A program made the translations under genes and the position numbers. DNA of 64,000 nt from Nocardiopsis suaedae (GTDB taxonomy: Bacteria; Actinomycetota; Actinomycetes; Streptosporangiales; Streptosporangiaceae): NCBI RefSeq assembly GCF_027706745.1, contig NZ_JAQFWP010000028.1, positions 16,870-80,869 on the forward strand, written 5' to 3'. Shown one piece after another: positions 1 through 11,832 of this stretch (its first letter is position 1; each line of letters opens with the position of its first letter). The notes beneath the pieces were generated by a model. The model searched no databases and had not been told where the DNA came from. It saw only the letters and a program-made list of their open reading frames with translations.

Positions 1-356
1 ACGGCTACGTCGACCGCTGGCGCGAGCTGGACGCGATGGGCGTCGAGGTGGTGGCGGTGCGCGACACCCCGCGGCTCGGCTTCGACGCGGTGCAGTGCCT
101 GGGGGAGGGGGCGCCGGACGACTGCACGGCCCGCGCGGACGTGTCCCTCGCACCGGACTCGCCCCTGGACGGTGCCGACCTGCCGGACAACGTGTCCGTC
201 CTCGACCTCAACGACCTGCTGTGCAGCGGCGGCGAGTGCCCCTCCGTCATCGGCAACGTCCTGGTGTACTGGGACAGCAGCCACATCGGCGCGACGTACA
301 TGCGCAGCATGGCGCCGGAGCTGGAGGAGCGGCTCTTCGCGGCCACGGGCTGGTGA
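1..356 (+). CDS. C-terminal part of an SGNH-domain acyltransferase/hydrolase (partial)
   Basis: The gene enters from the left edge in the frame starting at base 3 and ends at a TGA at 354-356; only about 117 residues are visible. The visible part ends in an SGNH-like block: a YWDSSHIGATYMRSM stretch with the Asp and His expected of the catalytic DxxH, followed by a terminal helix. Paired cysteines in CSGGEC also fit the extracytoplasmic SGNH domain of OafA-type O-acyltransferases. In such proteins an acyltransferase-3 membrane domain precedes this part and the whole acylates cell-surface sugars. The membrane part lies outside the window, so a stand-alone SGNH hydrolase cannot be excluded. Confidence 0.6.
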   Translation, partial: GYVDRWRELDAMGVEVVAVRDTPRLGFDAVQCLGEGAPDDCTARADVSLAPDSPLDGADLPDNVSVLDLNDLLCSGGECPSVIGNVLVYWDSSHIGATYMRSMAPELEERLFAATGW

Positions 357-403
357 GGCGCCGGTGACGGGCCGGTGACGGGTCGGCGGCGCCGCCGACC
401 CCC

Positions 404-829
404 TCAGCGCTGCTCCGGCCCCCGCGCGTCCGCCGTCCTCCCCCGGGTCTGCAGCAGCCGCAGCGCCTTGCGCTTCTCGAAGTCCATGGCCCGCGCCCGC
501 GGCGGCGCCAGCCGCCCCAGCCGCTCGCCGTAGGCCCGCACCCGCGCCAGCGTCTCCGGCTCGGCCAGCATCCGCAGCGCGAACGCCAGCGCCGCCGGGG
601 TGATGTCGTACCCCCGCTCCAGCTCCAGCCCCGCGGCGACGGTGCGCAGGTCGTCGGAGGAGAAGCGGCGGTGCCGGTGGCCCCGCCCGGTCGGCTGGTC
701 CTTGGTGGCGGGCAGGAGGCCGAGCGCCTCCCGGTAGCGCAGGCTGCGCGGGCTGGTGCCGAGCGCGTCGGCGGCCTCCGAGATGGGCACCGCGTCCGCG
801 CGCCGGCGGCCCGGGCTGGGAGAGGACAT
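404..829 (-). CDS. MerR-family transcriptional regulator
   Basis: A 141-aa cytoplasmic DNA-binding protein. Residues about 14-60 form the MerR winged helix: [25 protein letters not shown], then a basic wing with [15 protein letters not shown]. The rest is a short helical region of about 80 residues without a recognisable ligand domain, so the effector is unknown. The start ATG at 829 lies 6 nt downstream of a minus-strand TAGGGT (836-841), which would make the transcript leaderless; no Shine-Dalgarno is seen. It is divergent from ahcY and shares the 150-bp intergenic region, so it might control ahcY or itself, but no MerR-style 19-bp-spacer palindrome is visible there. Confidence 0.75.
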   Translation of the reverse strand: MSSPSPGRRRADAVPISEAADALGTSPRSLRYREALGLLPATKDQPTGRGHRHRRFSSDDLRTVAAGLELERGYDITPAALAFALRMLAEPETLARVRAYGERLGRLAPPRARAMDFEKRKALRLLQTRGRTADARGPEQR

Positions 830-916
830 GGCCCGACCCTAACCGACCGGGGGCGCCCCCACCGGGACCGGCCGCGCCAATCTGACATTTCCCCGTCAAA
901 TTCGCCGCCGGGGCCG

Positions 917-945
917 TGCCCTGGGACGGGATCGGCCTCTAGACT
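917..945 (+). promoter_or_regulatory. Putative ahcY promoter
   Basis: A TAGACT -10 box at 940-945 has a weak -35 (TGCCCT, 917-922) 17 bp upstream. Transcription would begin near 952, leaving a leader of about 28 nt that contains the AAGGAG ribosome-binding site at 962-967. I looked for the conserved core of the SAH riboswitch in this leader and did not find it. Confidence 0.4.
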
Positions 946-979
946 CGGTGCGCATCCACCACAAGGAGTGAAGACACGC

Positions 980-2416
<1,437 letters not shown>

Positions 2417-2456
2417 GAGAGCTTCGCAGCGACTCTTCGCACGGCACACATTCGCG

Positions 2457-3719
2457 ATGGCACTGCCTGAGCACGACGTGGCGGACCTCGGCCTGGCGCA
2501 GGCCGGGGTCCGCCGCGTGGAATGGGCCGAACGCGCCATGCCCGTCCTGGGGCGCATCCGGGAGCGCTTCGCCGAGGAGCGGCCCCTGGAGGGCGTGCGC
2601 GTGTCGGCGTGCATGCACGTCACGGCCGAGACGGCCAACCTGCTGCGGGCGCTGCGCGCCGGCGGCGCCGACATCGCCCTCGCGGCGTCCAACCCGCTGT
2701 CCACGCAGGACGACACGGCGGCCGCGCTCGTGGCCGAGTACGGCGTCTCCGTGCACGCGCGCGCGGGCATGGACGAGGACGCCTACGACCGCAACCTGCT
2801 CACTGTCCTGGAGCACCGCCCGCACCTGCTCTTCGACGACGGCTGCGACCTGGTCAACATCGCCCACACCGAGCGCCCCGACCTGATCGCCGAGGCCGCC
2901 GGGGGGTGCGAGCAGACCACCACCGGCGTGATCCGGCTGCGCGGCATGAGCGCCGAGGGGGCGCTGAAGCTTCCCATGGTCGCGGTCAACGACACCGCCA
3001 CCAAGCGGATGTTCGACAACCGCTACGGCACCGGCCAGTCCACGATCGACGGCATCCTGCGCGCCACCAACGCCATGCTCGCCGGGCGCACCTTCGTGGT
3101 GGCCGGGTTCGGCTACTGCGGGCGGGGCCTGGCCGAGCGCGCCCGCGGCATGGGCGCCCGCGTGGTGGTCACCGAGGTCGACCCGGTCAAGGCGCTGGAC
3201 GCGGCGATGCAGGGCTACACGGTGCTGCCGATGGACGAGGCCGCCCCGGTCGGCGACGTCATCGTCACCGTCACCGGCAACCGGGACGTGGTCCGCCCCG
3301 AGCACCTCGCCGCCCTCAAGGACGGCGCCGTGCTGGCCAACTCCGGCCACTTCGACGTGGAGATCGACCTGGACGCGCTGGAGGCCATGGCGGTCGAGGT
3401 GCGCCGGGGCGTGCGCCCGGAGGCCGACGAGTACGTGCTCGCCGACGGGCGCCGGGTGGTGCTGCTGGCCGAGGGCCGCCTGGTCAACCTGGGCGCGGCC
3501 GAGGGGCACCCGGCGGCGGTGATGGACATGTCCTTCTCCGGCCAGGCGCTGACCGCCGCCTGGATCGCGGCCGAGGGGGCGTCCCTGGCGGCCGGGGTGC
3601 ACGAGGTGCCCGGCGGCATCGACACCGAGGTGGCCCGCCTGGAGCTGGAGGCCCTGGGCGTGCGCACCGACGCGCTCACCCCTGAGCAGGAGGAGTACCT
3701 GCGCTCCTGGCGCGCGTGA
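2457..3719 (+). CDS. Second, divergent SAHH-like protein (archaeal/Thermotoga-like type)
   Basis: A 420-aa paralogue of the upstream ahcY product. It keeps the family landmarks: DDGCDLVNI, GGCEQTTTGVIRL, NDTATKRMFDNRYGTGQS (Lys/Asp/Asn), the NAD motif GFGYCGRGLAER near residue 218, and NSGHFDVEID. It lacks the central insertion of bacterial AhcY. It also lacks the KPDHYRY tail, ending instead in EEYLRSWRA. That architecture matches the short SAHH form known from archaea and Thermotoga, some members of which prefer S-inosylhomocysteine. Substrate cannot be read from sequence. The start ATG is chosen because homology begins at once and it lies 40 bp after ahcY. The 3' end overlaps the convergent RDD gene by 44 bp. 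Confidence 0.85.
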   Translation: MALPEHDVADLGLAQAGVRRVEWAERAMPVLGRIRERFAEERPLEGVRVSACMHVTAETANLLRALRAGGADIALAASNPLSTQDDTAAALVAEYGVSVHARAGMDEDAYDRNLLTVLEHRPHLLFDDGCDLVNIAHTERPDLIAEAAGGCEQTTTGVIRLRGMSAEGALKLPMVAVNDTATKRMFDNRYGTGQSTIDGILRATNAMLAGRTFVVAGFGYCGRGLAERARGMGARVVVTEVDPVKALDAAMQGYTVLPMDEAAPVGDVIVTVTGNRDVVRPEHLAALKDGAVLANSGHFDVEIDLDALEAMAVEVRRGVRPEADEYVLADGRRVVLLAEGRLVNLGAAEGHPAAVMDMSFSGQALTAAWIAAEGASLAAGVHEVPGGIDTEVARLELEALGVRTDALTPEQEEYLRSWRA

Positions 3720-4485
3720 GGCGCTCGGCCTCGCGGCGGCGCCGCTCGGCGAGCACCGCCGCCAGGTAGTCGGGCGGCGTGGTGCCGGGCGGCGGGGGCG
3801 GCCCCACCTGGGAGGCGACCAGGTCGGCGATGCGCACCCCCATCTCGTGCCGGGCGTGCGGGGTGAGCTCGCCGAAGCGCAGCACGTACTGGCGGGCCAT
3901 CGCGGCGGTGTCCGGGGTCAGGCCGCTCAGCTCGGCGGCGGCCGCCCATTCGGCCAGGTGCGCGGGCATCGGCACCTGGTCCTGCCCGGTGCGGCGGGTG
4001 CGCTCGGACACGACCAGCGTCCCGGCGGCGAAGTCGCCCACCCGGCGCCCGTTGCGGTCCACGAGCGACGTGACCAGCGCGATCACTCCGGACAGCGACC
4101 AGATCTCGATCATGCCGACGAGGCCGCGCACCAGCGCCTGGCGGAAGCGCTCGGGGGAGCCGTCCGCCCCGACCACGCGCAGGCCCAGCGCCATCTTGCC
4201 CAGGGACCGGCCCCGGGTGGAGGTCTCGAAGGCGACCGGGTACCCCACCATGATCAGCACCATGAGCAGCAGGGAGACCGCCGCGGTCGCGGCCTGGTCC
4301 ACCCCGTCGGAGATCGCGGCGACGGTCAGGATCAGCCCGAGCAGCAGCAGGCCCTGCACCGCGATGTCGAGGGCCAGCGCGAGCACCCGGGTGGCGAAGC
4401 CCGCCGGGCGCAGGTCGAGCACCACGGCGTCCCCGGTGACCAGCTGCGCCCGCCCGTCCGGCGTACCGTGCGCGTCCAACGCCAC
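3676..4485 (-). CDS. RDD-family membrane protein
   Basis: About 269 aa with the RDD fold. The LRPAGFATRVLALALDI helix carries the Arg and Asp that name the family, followed by membrane helices near residues 45-65 and 75-95. The signature RGRSLGKMALGLRVV and a second RR/GD region (DRNGRRVGDFAAGTLVV) follow. The cytoplasmic C-terminal third (about 100 residues) is Pro- and Arg-rich. Transport function is only inferred from the family. The GTG at 4485 is preferred because an AAGGGGG ribosome-binding site precedes it. The upstream ATG at 4533 would nearly abut the divergent start. RDD and SpoIIM-family genes are commonly paired in actinobacteria, and here they are divergent. Confidence 0.8.
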   Translation of the reverse strand: MALDAHGTPDGRAQLVTGDAVVLDLRPAGFATRVLALALDIAVQGLLLLGLILTVAAISDGVDQAATAAVSLLLMVLIMVGYPVAFETSTRGRSLGKMALGLRVVGADGSPERFRQALVRGLVGMIEIWSLSGVIALVTSLVDRNGRRVGDFAAGTLVVSERTRRTGQDQVPMPAHLAEWAAAAELSGLTPDTAAMARQYVLRFGELTPHARHEMGVRIADLVASQVGPPPPPGTTPPDYLAAVLAERRRREAERLTRARSAGTPPAQG

Positions 4486-4553
4486 CCCCGCCCCCTTCGT
4501 CCTCGCCTGTGTGCCTCCTCCCCAGTCTGGCATCACCGATAGGGTCGCTTGGC

Positions 4554-5549
4554 GTGGAGATCGACGTTTTCGCCGCCGCGCACCGCGAGGACTGGAAGCG
4601 GCTGGAGGTGCTGGTCCGCCGGCGCCGTCGGCTGACCGGGCCCGAGGTGGACGAGCTGGTCGACCTGTACCAGCGGGTGTCCACCCAGCTGTCCGCGGTG
4701 CGCTCGGCCGGGGCCGACCCCGCCCTGGTGGGGCGGCTGTCCGGGCTGGTCGCGCGGGCGCGCGCCGCCGTGGTGGGGGCGCACGACCCGGCCTGGAAGG
4801 ACCTGGTGCGGTTCTTCACCCGCACCTTCCCGGCGGTGGCCTACCGGCTGCGCTGGTGGTGGATCGGGGCGAGCGCGGGCACGGTGGGCTTCGCCGCCGC
4901 GATCGCCTGGTGGCTGGCCACCGACCCGTCGGCGCTGGCGGCGGTGGGCACCCCGGAGGAGATCCGGGCCTACGTCGAGCACGACTTCGCGAACTACTAC
5001 GTGGAGCACCCGGGCGCGTCGTTCGCCGCGCGCGTGTGGACCAACAACGCCTGGGCGGCGGCGCAGGCGCTGACCCTCGGGGTGTTCCTGTGCCTGCCCA
5101 CGGTCTACGTGCTGGCGCTCAACGGCGCCAACCTGGGGGCGGCCGCGGGGGTGATGTTCGCCAGCGGCAAGGGGGACGTGTTCCTCGGCCTGATCCTGCC
5201 GCACGGCCTGCTGGAGCTGACGGCGGTGTTCGTGGCCGCGGGGGTGGGCCTGAAACTGGGCTGGACGATCATCGACCCGGGCGGCCGCCCGCGGGGCCGC
5301 GCCCTGGCCGAGGAGGTGCGCGCGGCGATGGCGGTGGCCCTGGGGCTGGTGCTGGTGCTGTTCGTCTCGGGCCTGATCGAGGGCCTGGTGACCGGGTGGG
5401 TGCACGTCACCTGGCTGCGGATCGGCATCGGCGTGGTGGCCGAGGCGCTGTTCCTGGCGTACGTGTTCACCTTGGGGAGGAAGGCGCACAGGGAGGGCGA
5501 GTCGGGCGACGTCGAAGGCGCCCCGGCGTCGGCCCCGACCGCGGCGTAG
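4554..5549 (+). CDS. Stage II sporulation protein M (SpoIIM/DUF95) family membrane protein
   Basis: A 331-aa integral membrane protein. About 90 polar residues (EIDVFAAAHREDWKRLEVL and a helical region) precede a first membrane helix near 103-125. An external loop carries EHDFANYYVEHPGASFAARVW, followed by four or five more helices. NNAWAAAQAL and the glycine-rich ALNGANLGAAAGV are typical SpoIIM-family positions. In Bacillus SpoIIM belongs to the septal peptidoglycan hydrolase complex; the role of the actinobacterial form is unknown. A TAGGGT box at 4540-4545 ends 8 nt before the GTG at 4554, so the mRNA is probably leaderless. Confidence 0.8.
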   Translation: MEIDVFAAAHREDWKRLEVLVRRRRRLTGPEVDELVDLYQRVSTQLSAVRSAGADPALVGRLSGLVARARAAVVGAHDPAWKDLVRFFTRTFPAVAYRLRWWWIGASAGTVGFAAAIAWWLATDPSALAAVGTPEEIRAYVEHDFANYYVEHPGASFAARVWTNNAWAAAQALTLGVFLCLPTVYVLALNGANLGAAAGVMFASGKGDVFLGLILPHGLLELTAVFVAAGVGLKLGWTIIDPGGRPRGRALAEEVRAAMAVALGLVLVLFVSGLIEGLVTGWVHVTWLRIGIGVVAEALFLAYVFTLGRKAHREGESGDVEGAPASAPTAA

Positions 5550-5669
5550 GAGCGGCCCGCACACGCCGCCGGGCACGGCACGACCGCAAGGGGCTCCGGC
5601 CGGAACGTCAATACGCATGTTCGGATAAGCGCCTGCGGCCTGCCATGACCGCCCGCTGGCTTGTCCGCG

Positions 5670-6418
5670 ATGGTCAAACCGCCGCATGAGGCCCTGCACC
5701 GGATCCTCTGCGAGGATCCGCATCTTCTGGGGCGCACATTCGAGCACCTCTTCGGCAACGGACCGCCCGCGCCTGAGTCGGTGCTCAACGCCGATCTCTC
5801 CGAGATCAAGGTCATCGAGCGACGCGCGGACTCCGTCCTGTGGCTGGATTACGGTGCCGATAACCACATCCTGGTCATCGAGTCGCAGTCCGACAAGGAC
5901 GGAGACAAGCGGGGGAGCTGGCCCTACTACGTCTCCTAACCGTCACCGATCCCGAACAGGCCGCCGGAGACGTGATGCTGGCGGTGTTCTCCGCTCTCGT
6001 TCACCGGAAGGGCCCGAATCGGGATGGCATACCGAAAGCGCTGGCTGAGGCGCTGGACACGATTGAAGTGGCGACCGCGAAGTACATCGCCGAGTTCACG
6101 GAGACCGGCCTCGATGCAGGCCCGGCGCGAGAGTTCTGAAGGGAACTGATGGCCGGAGCGACCTACCACGACCCGTCCCAGATGCGGCTGCAAGGCCGTG
6201 AGGAGGGGCGTGCGGAGGGCCGTGCGGAGATGGCGGCGCACGCGGTCCTCGCGGTTCTGGAGAGGCGGCGGCTCCCTGTGTCCGAGGTGGTGCGGGAGCG
6301 CATTCTCGCCTGTACGGATCAGGACGTCCTCGAAGCCCTCCTCCGGCGGGCGGGGGTCGTCGCATCGGCTGAGGAGCTTTTGAACGACCTTCCGAAGGAC
6401 GGTTCCTCGGTGGAGTGA
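5670..6418 (+). pseudogene. Decayed RpnC/transposase-like (PD-(D/E)XK-type) gene
   Basis: The first segment begins at ATG 5670 (MVKPPHEALHRIL) and reads through LVIESQSDKDGDKRGSWPYYVS to TAA at 5937-5939. The acidic and ESQ residues fit the nuclease core of actinobacterial RpnC/transposase-like proteins. Homology resumes one frame over at 5939 (TVTDPEQAAGDVMLAVF). It continues to an in-frame TGA at 6137-6139, exactly where a conserved Trp (TGG) is expected in FWRELMA. It then reads on to LNDLPKDGSSVE, including the usual EEGRAEGRAE coiled region. From memory of the family, roughly 50 residues that normally follow WPYYLS are missing at the junction. Deletion plus frameshift plus nonsense codon mean no intact product. 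Confidence 0.75.
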
Positions 6419-6459
6419 TCCGCGCTTCGGGGCGGGGACGCGCCCCCGCCCCGGGGCGC

Positions 6460-7760
6460 CTACAACCTCCCCTGGGCCTTCATGGCGATGTAGGCGTCGG
6501 CCAGGGCCGGGGCGATCGTCTCGGGCGGGGCGTCCACGACCTCCACGCCGCGCTTCCGCAGCTCGGCCGTCACGCGCCTGCGGTCGGCCATGGTCCGGCG
6601 CGCCGCCGCCGACCGGTAGACCGCCCGGGCGTCCCCGCGTTCGGCGGCCATCGACTCCACCACCGGGTCCGACACCGCCGCCAGCATCACCGTGTGGCGC
6701 GACGTCAGCGCCGGGAGCATCGGCAGCAGGCCCTCCTCCAGGGCCGAGGCGTTCAGGTCGGTCAGCAGCACCACCAGCCGCCGCGAGCGGCCCTGGCCGC
6801 CCAGCACCGCCGAGGCCATGGCCGCCGGGTCGGACTCCACCAGCTCCGCCTCCAGCGGGGCCATCGCCTGCACCATGGTCGGCACCGACGTGCCCCGTCC
6901 CCGGGTGCGCACCTGGGCCCGCACCCGGCGGTCGAACGCCAGCAGGTCGACCCGGTCGCCCGCCTTGGCGGCCAGCGCCGCCAGCAGCAGCGCCGCGTCC
7001 ATCGAGTGGTCCAGCCGGGGCACGTCTCCCACCCGCCCGGCCGACGTTCGGCCGGTGTCCAGCACCAGCAGGATGCGGCGGTCCCGCTCGGGCCGCCAGG
7101 TGCGCACCACCACCGACTCCCGGCGGGCCGTCGCCCGCCAGTCGATGGACCGCACGTCGTCCCCGGGCACGTACTCGCGCAGCGAGTCGAACTCGCTGCC
7201 CTGCCCGCGCACCAGCGCGCTCGTGCGCCCGTCCAGTTCGCGCAGGCGGGCCAGCTTGCCCGGCAGGTGGCGGCGGCTGTGGAACGGGGGCAGCGCCCGC
7301 AGCACCCACGGCACCGTGTGCGTGGCCTGCCGCGCCGCCAGCCCCATGGGGCCCAGACTGCGCACCGTCACCCCCGCCGACGCGTGGTCGCCGCGCCGCT
7401 GCGGCTCTAGGACGGTCTCCAGGCGGCGCCGTTCACCGCCCGGCACCCGCAGCCGGTGCCGGGACGGGCGCGCCCCCGTGCTCGGCGGCCAGGCGTCGCG
7501 CAGCACACCGCGCAGCGCCCGCCCGGACGGGTTGGCCACCACCAGCTCCACCCGCGCCGTCTCACCCAGCCGGACCGAAGTGTCGCCGGAGCGCTCCAGG
7601 CGCACCCCGCGCGCGCTGGGCGCCAGCGCCGTGTCCGCGACGATGAGCAGCACGACCAGTGCCACCGCCGCCCACGCCGCCCACGCGGCGAGCGCACCGG
7701 CGGCCAGTACCACCGGCACGGCGGCGAAGGCGACCGCCACGGCGCGGCCCGTGATCGCCA

Positions 7761-7761
<1 letters not shown>
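6460..7761 (-). CDS. DUF58-family protein (vWA-like, MoxR partner)
   Basis: A 433-aa protein. Two N-terminal membrane helices (about residues 8-45) precede a beta-rich domain. The DUF58 signature follows as SEFDSLREYVPGDDVRSIDW. The C-terminal half resembles a von Willebrand A fold, with LLVLDTGRTS and LLTDLNASA at MIDAS-like positions. The first MIDAS Ser is not evident. The start ATG overlaps the stop of the MoxR gene (TGATG), so the two are translationally coupled. DUF58 and MoxR ATPases act together in envelope-linked chaperone functions in other bacteria; the actinobacterial substrate is not known. Confidence 0.88.
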
Positions 7762-8786
<1,025 letters not shown>

Positions 8787-8816
8787 GGCGCGGTCCCGCG
8801 GTCCGGGGCGGGCCGC

Positions 8817-9956
8817 TCAGGCGCCGGGGGAGAGGCGCCCCTCCAGGCGGTCCAGGTCGTCGGCCAGGGCCGCCAGCGCCGCGTCGTCGGCCACGTCCCC
8901 GCCCTCCGGGGCACCGTACAGCAGCCGCCGCACCTGGGCCGGGTCGTCCCCGGTGCGCAGGGCGACCGCCGCGGCGACCGCGTCGGCGTCCGCGTCGGCC
9001 GCGAGCCCGACGGCGGTGCGCAGCCGTTCGGCGGTGTCCGCGCGCAGTGCCGCGGAGGCCCGGTCCCGGGCGCGCCGCGCGGCGTACAGCCGCGCCCGCC
9101 CCTCGGTGGTCTCGGCGGCCCGGACGACGACGGGCAGCCGCTCGGTGACCAGCGGCCCGAGGCGGCGGCCGCGCCACAGCGCCAGCAGCACCAGGGCGGC
9201 GCCCAGCGGCACCACCGACCAGCGCAGCGGCAGCGGGAGCAGGTCCCAGACGGTGCTCTGCCCGCTCTGCGCCGGCACGTCGGGCAGGAACCACACGACG
9301 TCCCGGCCGGACGCCAGGTTGAGCATGAGGGCGGCGTTGCCCTCCCGCCCCAGGCGCTCATTGGTCAGCGGGGCGGTGGCGCCCAGAACGGTGGTGGCGG
9401 CGCCGTCCGGGCGCTCGGCGACGACGAGGCCCTCGCCGCCGTCGACCGGGTAGCAGCCGGAGTCGCCGCCGCTGTAGGACTCGCCTCCGGCGTCGGCGGC
9501 CCCGGCCGCGCGCGCTGCGGGCAGGCGGCATTCGGGCTCCGGGGTGACATCGTCGCCGCGGCCGACCATCTCGACGCCGGGGGCGAGGAGACGCAGGGCG
9601 GGCCCGGTGGGGCGCACGGCCAGCACGTCGGCGTCGGAGGCGGCCAGCCGCTCCAGTTCGCCCCGGGTCAGCCGGTGGCTCGCGGCCAGCACCACCAGCG
9701 CGTCACCGGAGGCGGCGTCGAGCGCCGCGGCGCTGTCGCGGGCCACGGTCACCTCGCTGCCCTGCTCCTCCAGGATGTTCACCAGCGCGCGTGATCCCTC
9801 CGGGGTGGTCGCCTCGGGCTCCAGCGAACCGGTGCGCTCGGGACGCGCCCCCAGGGACACGACGAAGGAGAGCAGGACCAGCACCGCCACGACGGCGATG
9901 GGCCCGCGGGCGCGCCGCCAGCGGGCGCCCGCCTGGGACGGGGGAGCGGTCGTCAC
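8817..9956 (-). CDS. DUF4350-domain membrane protein
   Basis: A 379-aa protein. A short cytoplasmic N-terminus precedes a membrane helix near residues 19-36. A soluble domain follows with the DUF4350 pattern ATTPEGSRALVNILEEQG and LVVLAASHRLTRGELERL. A second helix (about 245-265) and a long cytoplasmic helical tail complete it. The family is of unknown function and is found between the DUF58-MoxR pair and a DUF4129 gene in many actinobacteria. The start overlaps the stop of the upstream DUF4129 gene by 4 bp, and 30 bp separate it from moxR, indicating one operon. Confidence 0.82.
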   Translation of the reverse strand: MTTAPPSQAGARWRRARGPIAVVAVLVLLSFVVSLGARPERTGSLEPEATTPEGSRALVNILEEQGSEVTVARDSAAALDAASGDALVVLAASHRLTRGELERLAASDADVLAVRPTGPALRLLAPGVEMVGRGDDVTPEPECRLPAARAAGAADAGGESYSGGDSGCYPVDGGEGLVVAERPDGAATTVLGATAPLTNERLGREGNAALMLNLASGRDVVWFLPDVPAQSGQSTVWDLLPLPLRWSVVPLGAALVLLALWRGRRLGPLVTERLPVVVRAAETTEGRARLYAARRARDRASAALRADTAERLRTAVGLAADADADAVAAAVALRTGDDPAQVRRLLYGAPEGGDVADDAALAALADDLDRLEGRLSPGA

Positions 9957-10555
9957 CGGGCGTCCTCCCGGGGGCGCGCGGCGGACAGCGCCTCGTCGAG
10001 CTCGCGCAGCGTGCGGTAGCCGTCAGGGGTGGCGGGGCGGTCGCCGTAGGCGCTGTCGTTGAACACCGCCGCGGCCGCCTCCAGGGCGGCCTTCTGGGCG
10101 GGCATCGCCTCGCCCGCGTCGGCGGCCAGCTCGGTGGCGGTCCGCCCGGGGCGCGGCGCCACCACGCCGCGCTCCTCCAGTTCCAGGGCGATGGCGCGCA
10201 GCCGCTCGCGGACCGCCGCCGAGTGGTCGCCGCCCGCGGCGTGCCGTTCGGCGGCGGCGCGGTGGTCGGCCGCGGTCTGCGGAGCGCGGTCCCCGAATAG
10301 GGCCTGCGCGGTGCGGACGTTGCGGGACGGGCGGGCGTAGACGATGAGCGCGACGACGACGAGTACCAGGAGCACCAGCAGCGGCCCCAGGGTCCACCAC
10401 CCGCCGGGCAGGCCGGAGGCGCCCTGGAGGAACTCGCCCACCAGGTCCCCCAGGGCACTGAGGACACGCTGGAGCCACCCCGGCTCGGCGTTGCCGTAGG
10501 CGGGGTCGGACAGCTCTTCACCGGCGATGCGGGCGCCCTCCTCGCGGGTCACCAC
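9953..10555 (-). CDS. DUF4129-domain membrane protein
   Basis: A 200-aa protein with a short N-terminal region, one membrane helix (LLVLLVLVVVALIVYARP, about residues 74-92) and a cytoplasmic domain. The latter has the DUF4129 hallmark of a helical pair with RERLRAIALELEERGVV followed by RPGRTATELAADAG. DUF4129 also occurs at the C-terminus of some transglutaminase-like membrane proteins and is thought to be a regulatory or docking region. The gene overlaps both neighbours (7 bp upstream, 4 bp downstream), so it sits inside a tightly packed operon. Confidence 0.82.
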   Translation of the reverse strand: MVTREEGARIAGEELSDPAYGNAEPGWLQRVLSALGDLVGEFLQGASGLPGGWWTLGPLLVLLVLVVVALIVYARPSRNVRTAQALFGDRAPQTAADHRAAAERHAAGGDHSAAVRERLRAIALELEERGVVAPRPGRTATELAADAGEAMPAQKAALEAAAAVFNDSAYGDRPATPDGYRTLRELDEALSAARPREDAR

Positions 10556-11832
10556 GGCGCGGCCCCCGGGGCCCCGCCGCCGGGAGGCCCGGCGGGCGGT
10601 GCGTTGGGAGGTTCATTGGGCGGCGCGGGCGGCGCGGGCGGCGGCTCCGGCAGGTAGACCTCGGGCCCGATGCCGCGCCCCTCCTGGGCGGCGGCCTGCA
10701 GCCGCAGGTCGAGGGCCTCACGGCGCATCCGCAGGTCGACGTAGAGAAGCCCGGTCACCCCGCTCAGGAACGGGGAGGTCACCGCGCCCCCGAGGACCGC
10801 GCCCAGGAAGATCGTCGCCGCGTAGACGACGGCGGCCAGCGACGCGTCGGGGATCAGGGCCATCCCCAGCGCGCCGCCGATGGAGAACGGCGTGGCCAGG
10901 ACGCTCGCGACCATCTGCGTGACCAGCGAGGCCAGCAGCAGGATGCCGAAGGTGCGCCACCACGAGCGCTGCGTCAGCCGCCAGGACCGGGCCAGGGCCC
11001 GCCCGGCGCCCATCCGCTCCAGGACGGCGGCCGGCATCGCCAGGGCGGTCCGCACGTAGACCCACACCCCCAGCACGGCGGTGAGCAGCATGCCGCCGAG
11101 CAGGACCGGCACGCCGATCGCGGGGTCGGCCTCGACCGCCAGGAACACCCCGCCGATGAGCGCGCCGAAGAACAGCACGAACCAGCCCACGCCCATGAGC
11201 AGCAGCAGCCCGGCCACCCCGAGGACGGCGCCGGTGCGCGGGGCGAACCAGGTGAACGCCTCGCGGACGGTGGGCCGCTGCCCGAGCACCGCCATGCCGA
11301 TCACCGCGGCCAGCACCCCGGCCAGGACGGCGGCGCCGACGAACTGCACCACCAGCCCGGCGGCGTTGAGCGCCAGGGTGCCCACGGAGAACGGGAACGC
11401 CGTGTCGGCGGAGGTCCCGGCGTCGACCTGGGCGGTGACCCGGTCGATGTCATTGAGCATGCTGCCGCTGCCGATCGACGGCAGCAGCGCGATGACGGCC
11501 GACAGCATGACCGCGATCCCCATGACCGTGCGGGGGTTGCCGCGGATGTAGGAGAAGGCGCCGTTGAAGATGTCGCCGAGGGTGAGCGGGCGCAGCGCGA
11601 TGATGCCGGGGCGCGGCACCGGCGGCGGCCCCCATCCCCATCCGGGGGCGCCGTGGCCCGCGTGTCCGCCCGGGGGCGGGCCGGGGGGCGGGCCCGGGGG
11701 TGCGAACCCGGGCGGCGCGGCGGGGCCCTGGGGCGGGGGCGTCCCCCCTCCGCCGGGGACGGCCCATGGGCCCGGGGGGTGGGCCCCCTCGGGGCCCGGA
11801 GCGCCTCCGGGGCGGCCCTCGTCGTGCGTCAT
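10549..11832 (-). CDS. Multi-pass membrane protein with Pro/Gly-rich N-terminus (DUF7544/GDPD-membrane-domain type)
   Basis: About 427 aa. The first ~80 residues are low-complexity Pro/Gly/Ala sequence. Then IIALRPLTLGDIFNGAFSYIRGNPRTV introduces about six membrane helices. That signature is shared with the membrane domain found beside glycerophosphodiester phosphodiesterases and in actinobacterial DUF7544 proteins. The C-terminus is again Pro-rich. The ATG at 11832 has GGAGG 4 nt upstream; a further in-frame ATG at 11850 is less well placed. It is the first gene of the minus-strand DUF4129-DUF4350-MoxR-DUF58 operon and is divergent from mtrA. Function is unknown. Confidence 0.75.
   Translation of the reverse strand: MTHDEGRPGGAPGPEGAHPPGPWAVPGGGGTPPPQGPAAPPGFAPPGPPPGPPPGGHAGHGAPGWGWGPPPVPRPGIIALRPLTLGDIFNGAFSYIRGNPRTVMGIAVMLSAVIALLPSIGSGSMLNDIDRVTAQVDAGTSADTAFPFSVGTLALNAAGLVVQFVGAAVLAGVLAAVIGMAVLGQRPTVREAFTWFAPRTGAVLGVAGLLLLMGVGWFVLFFGALIGGVFLAVEADPAIGVPVLLGGMLLTAVLGVWVYVRTALAMPAAVLERMGAGRALARSWRLTQRSWWRTFGILLLASLVTQMVASVLATPFSIGGALGMALIPDASLAAVVYAATIFLGAVLGGAVTSPFLSGVTGLLYVDLRMRREALDLRLQAAAQEGRGIGPEVYLPEPPPAPPAPPNEPPNAPPAGPPGGGAPGAAPW

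Noticed and set aside
830..979. Possible SAH riboswitch before ahcY
   Set aside because: The expected conserved core was not found and the predicted leader is only about 28 nt.
5550..6460. An intact insertion sequence in the SpoIIM-DUF58 gap
   Set aside because: No terminal inverted repeats or target duplication were seen; only the decayed RpnC-like gene is present.
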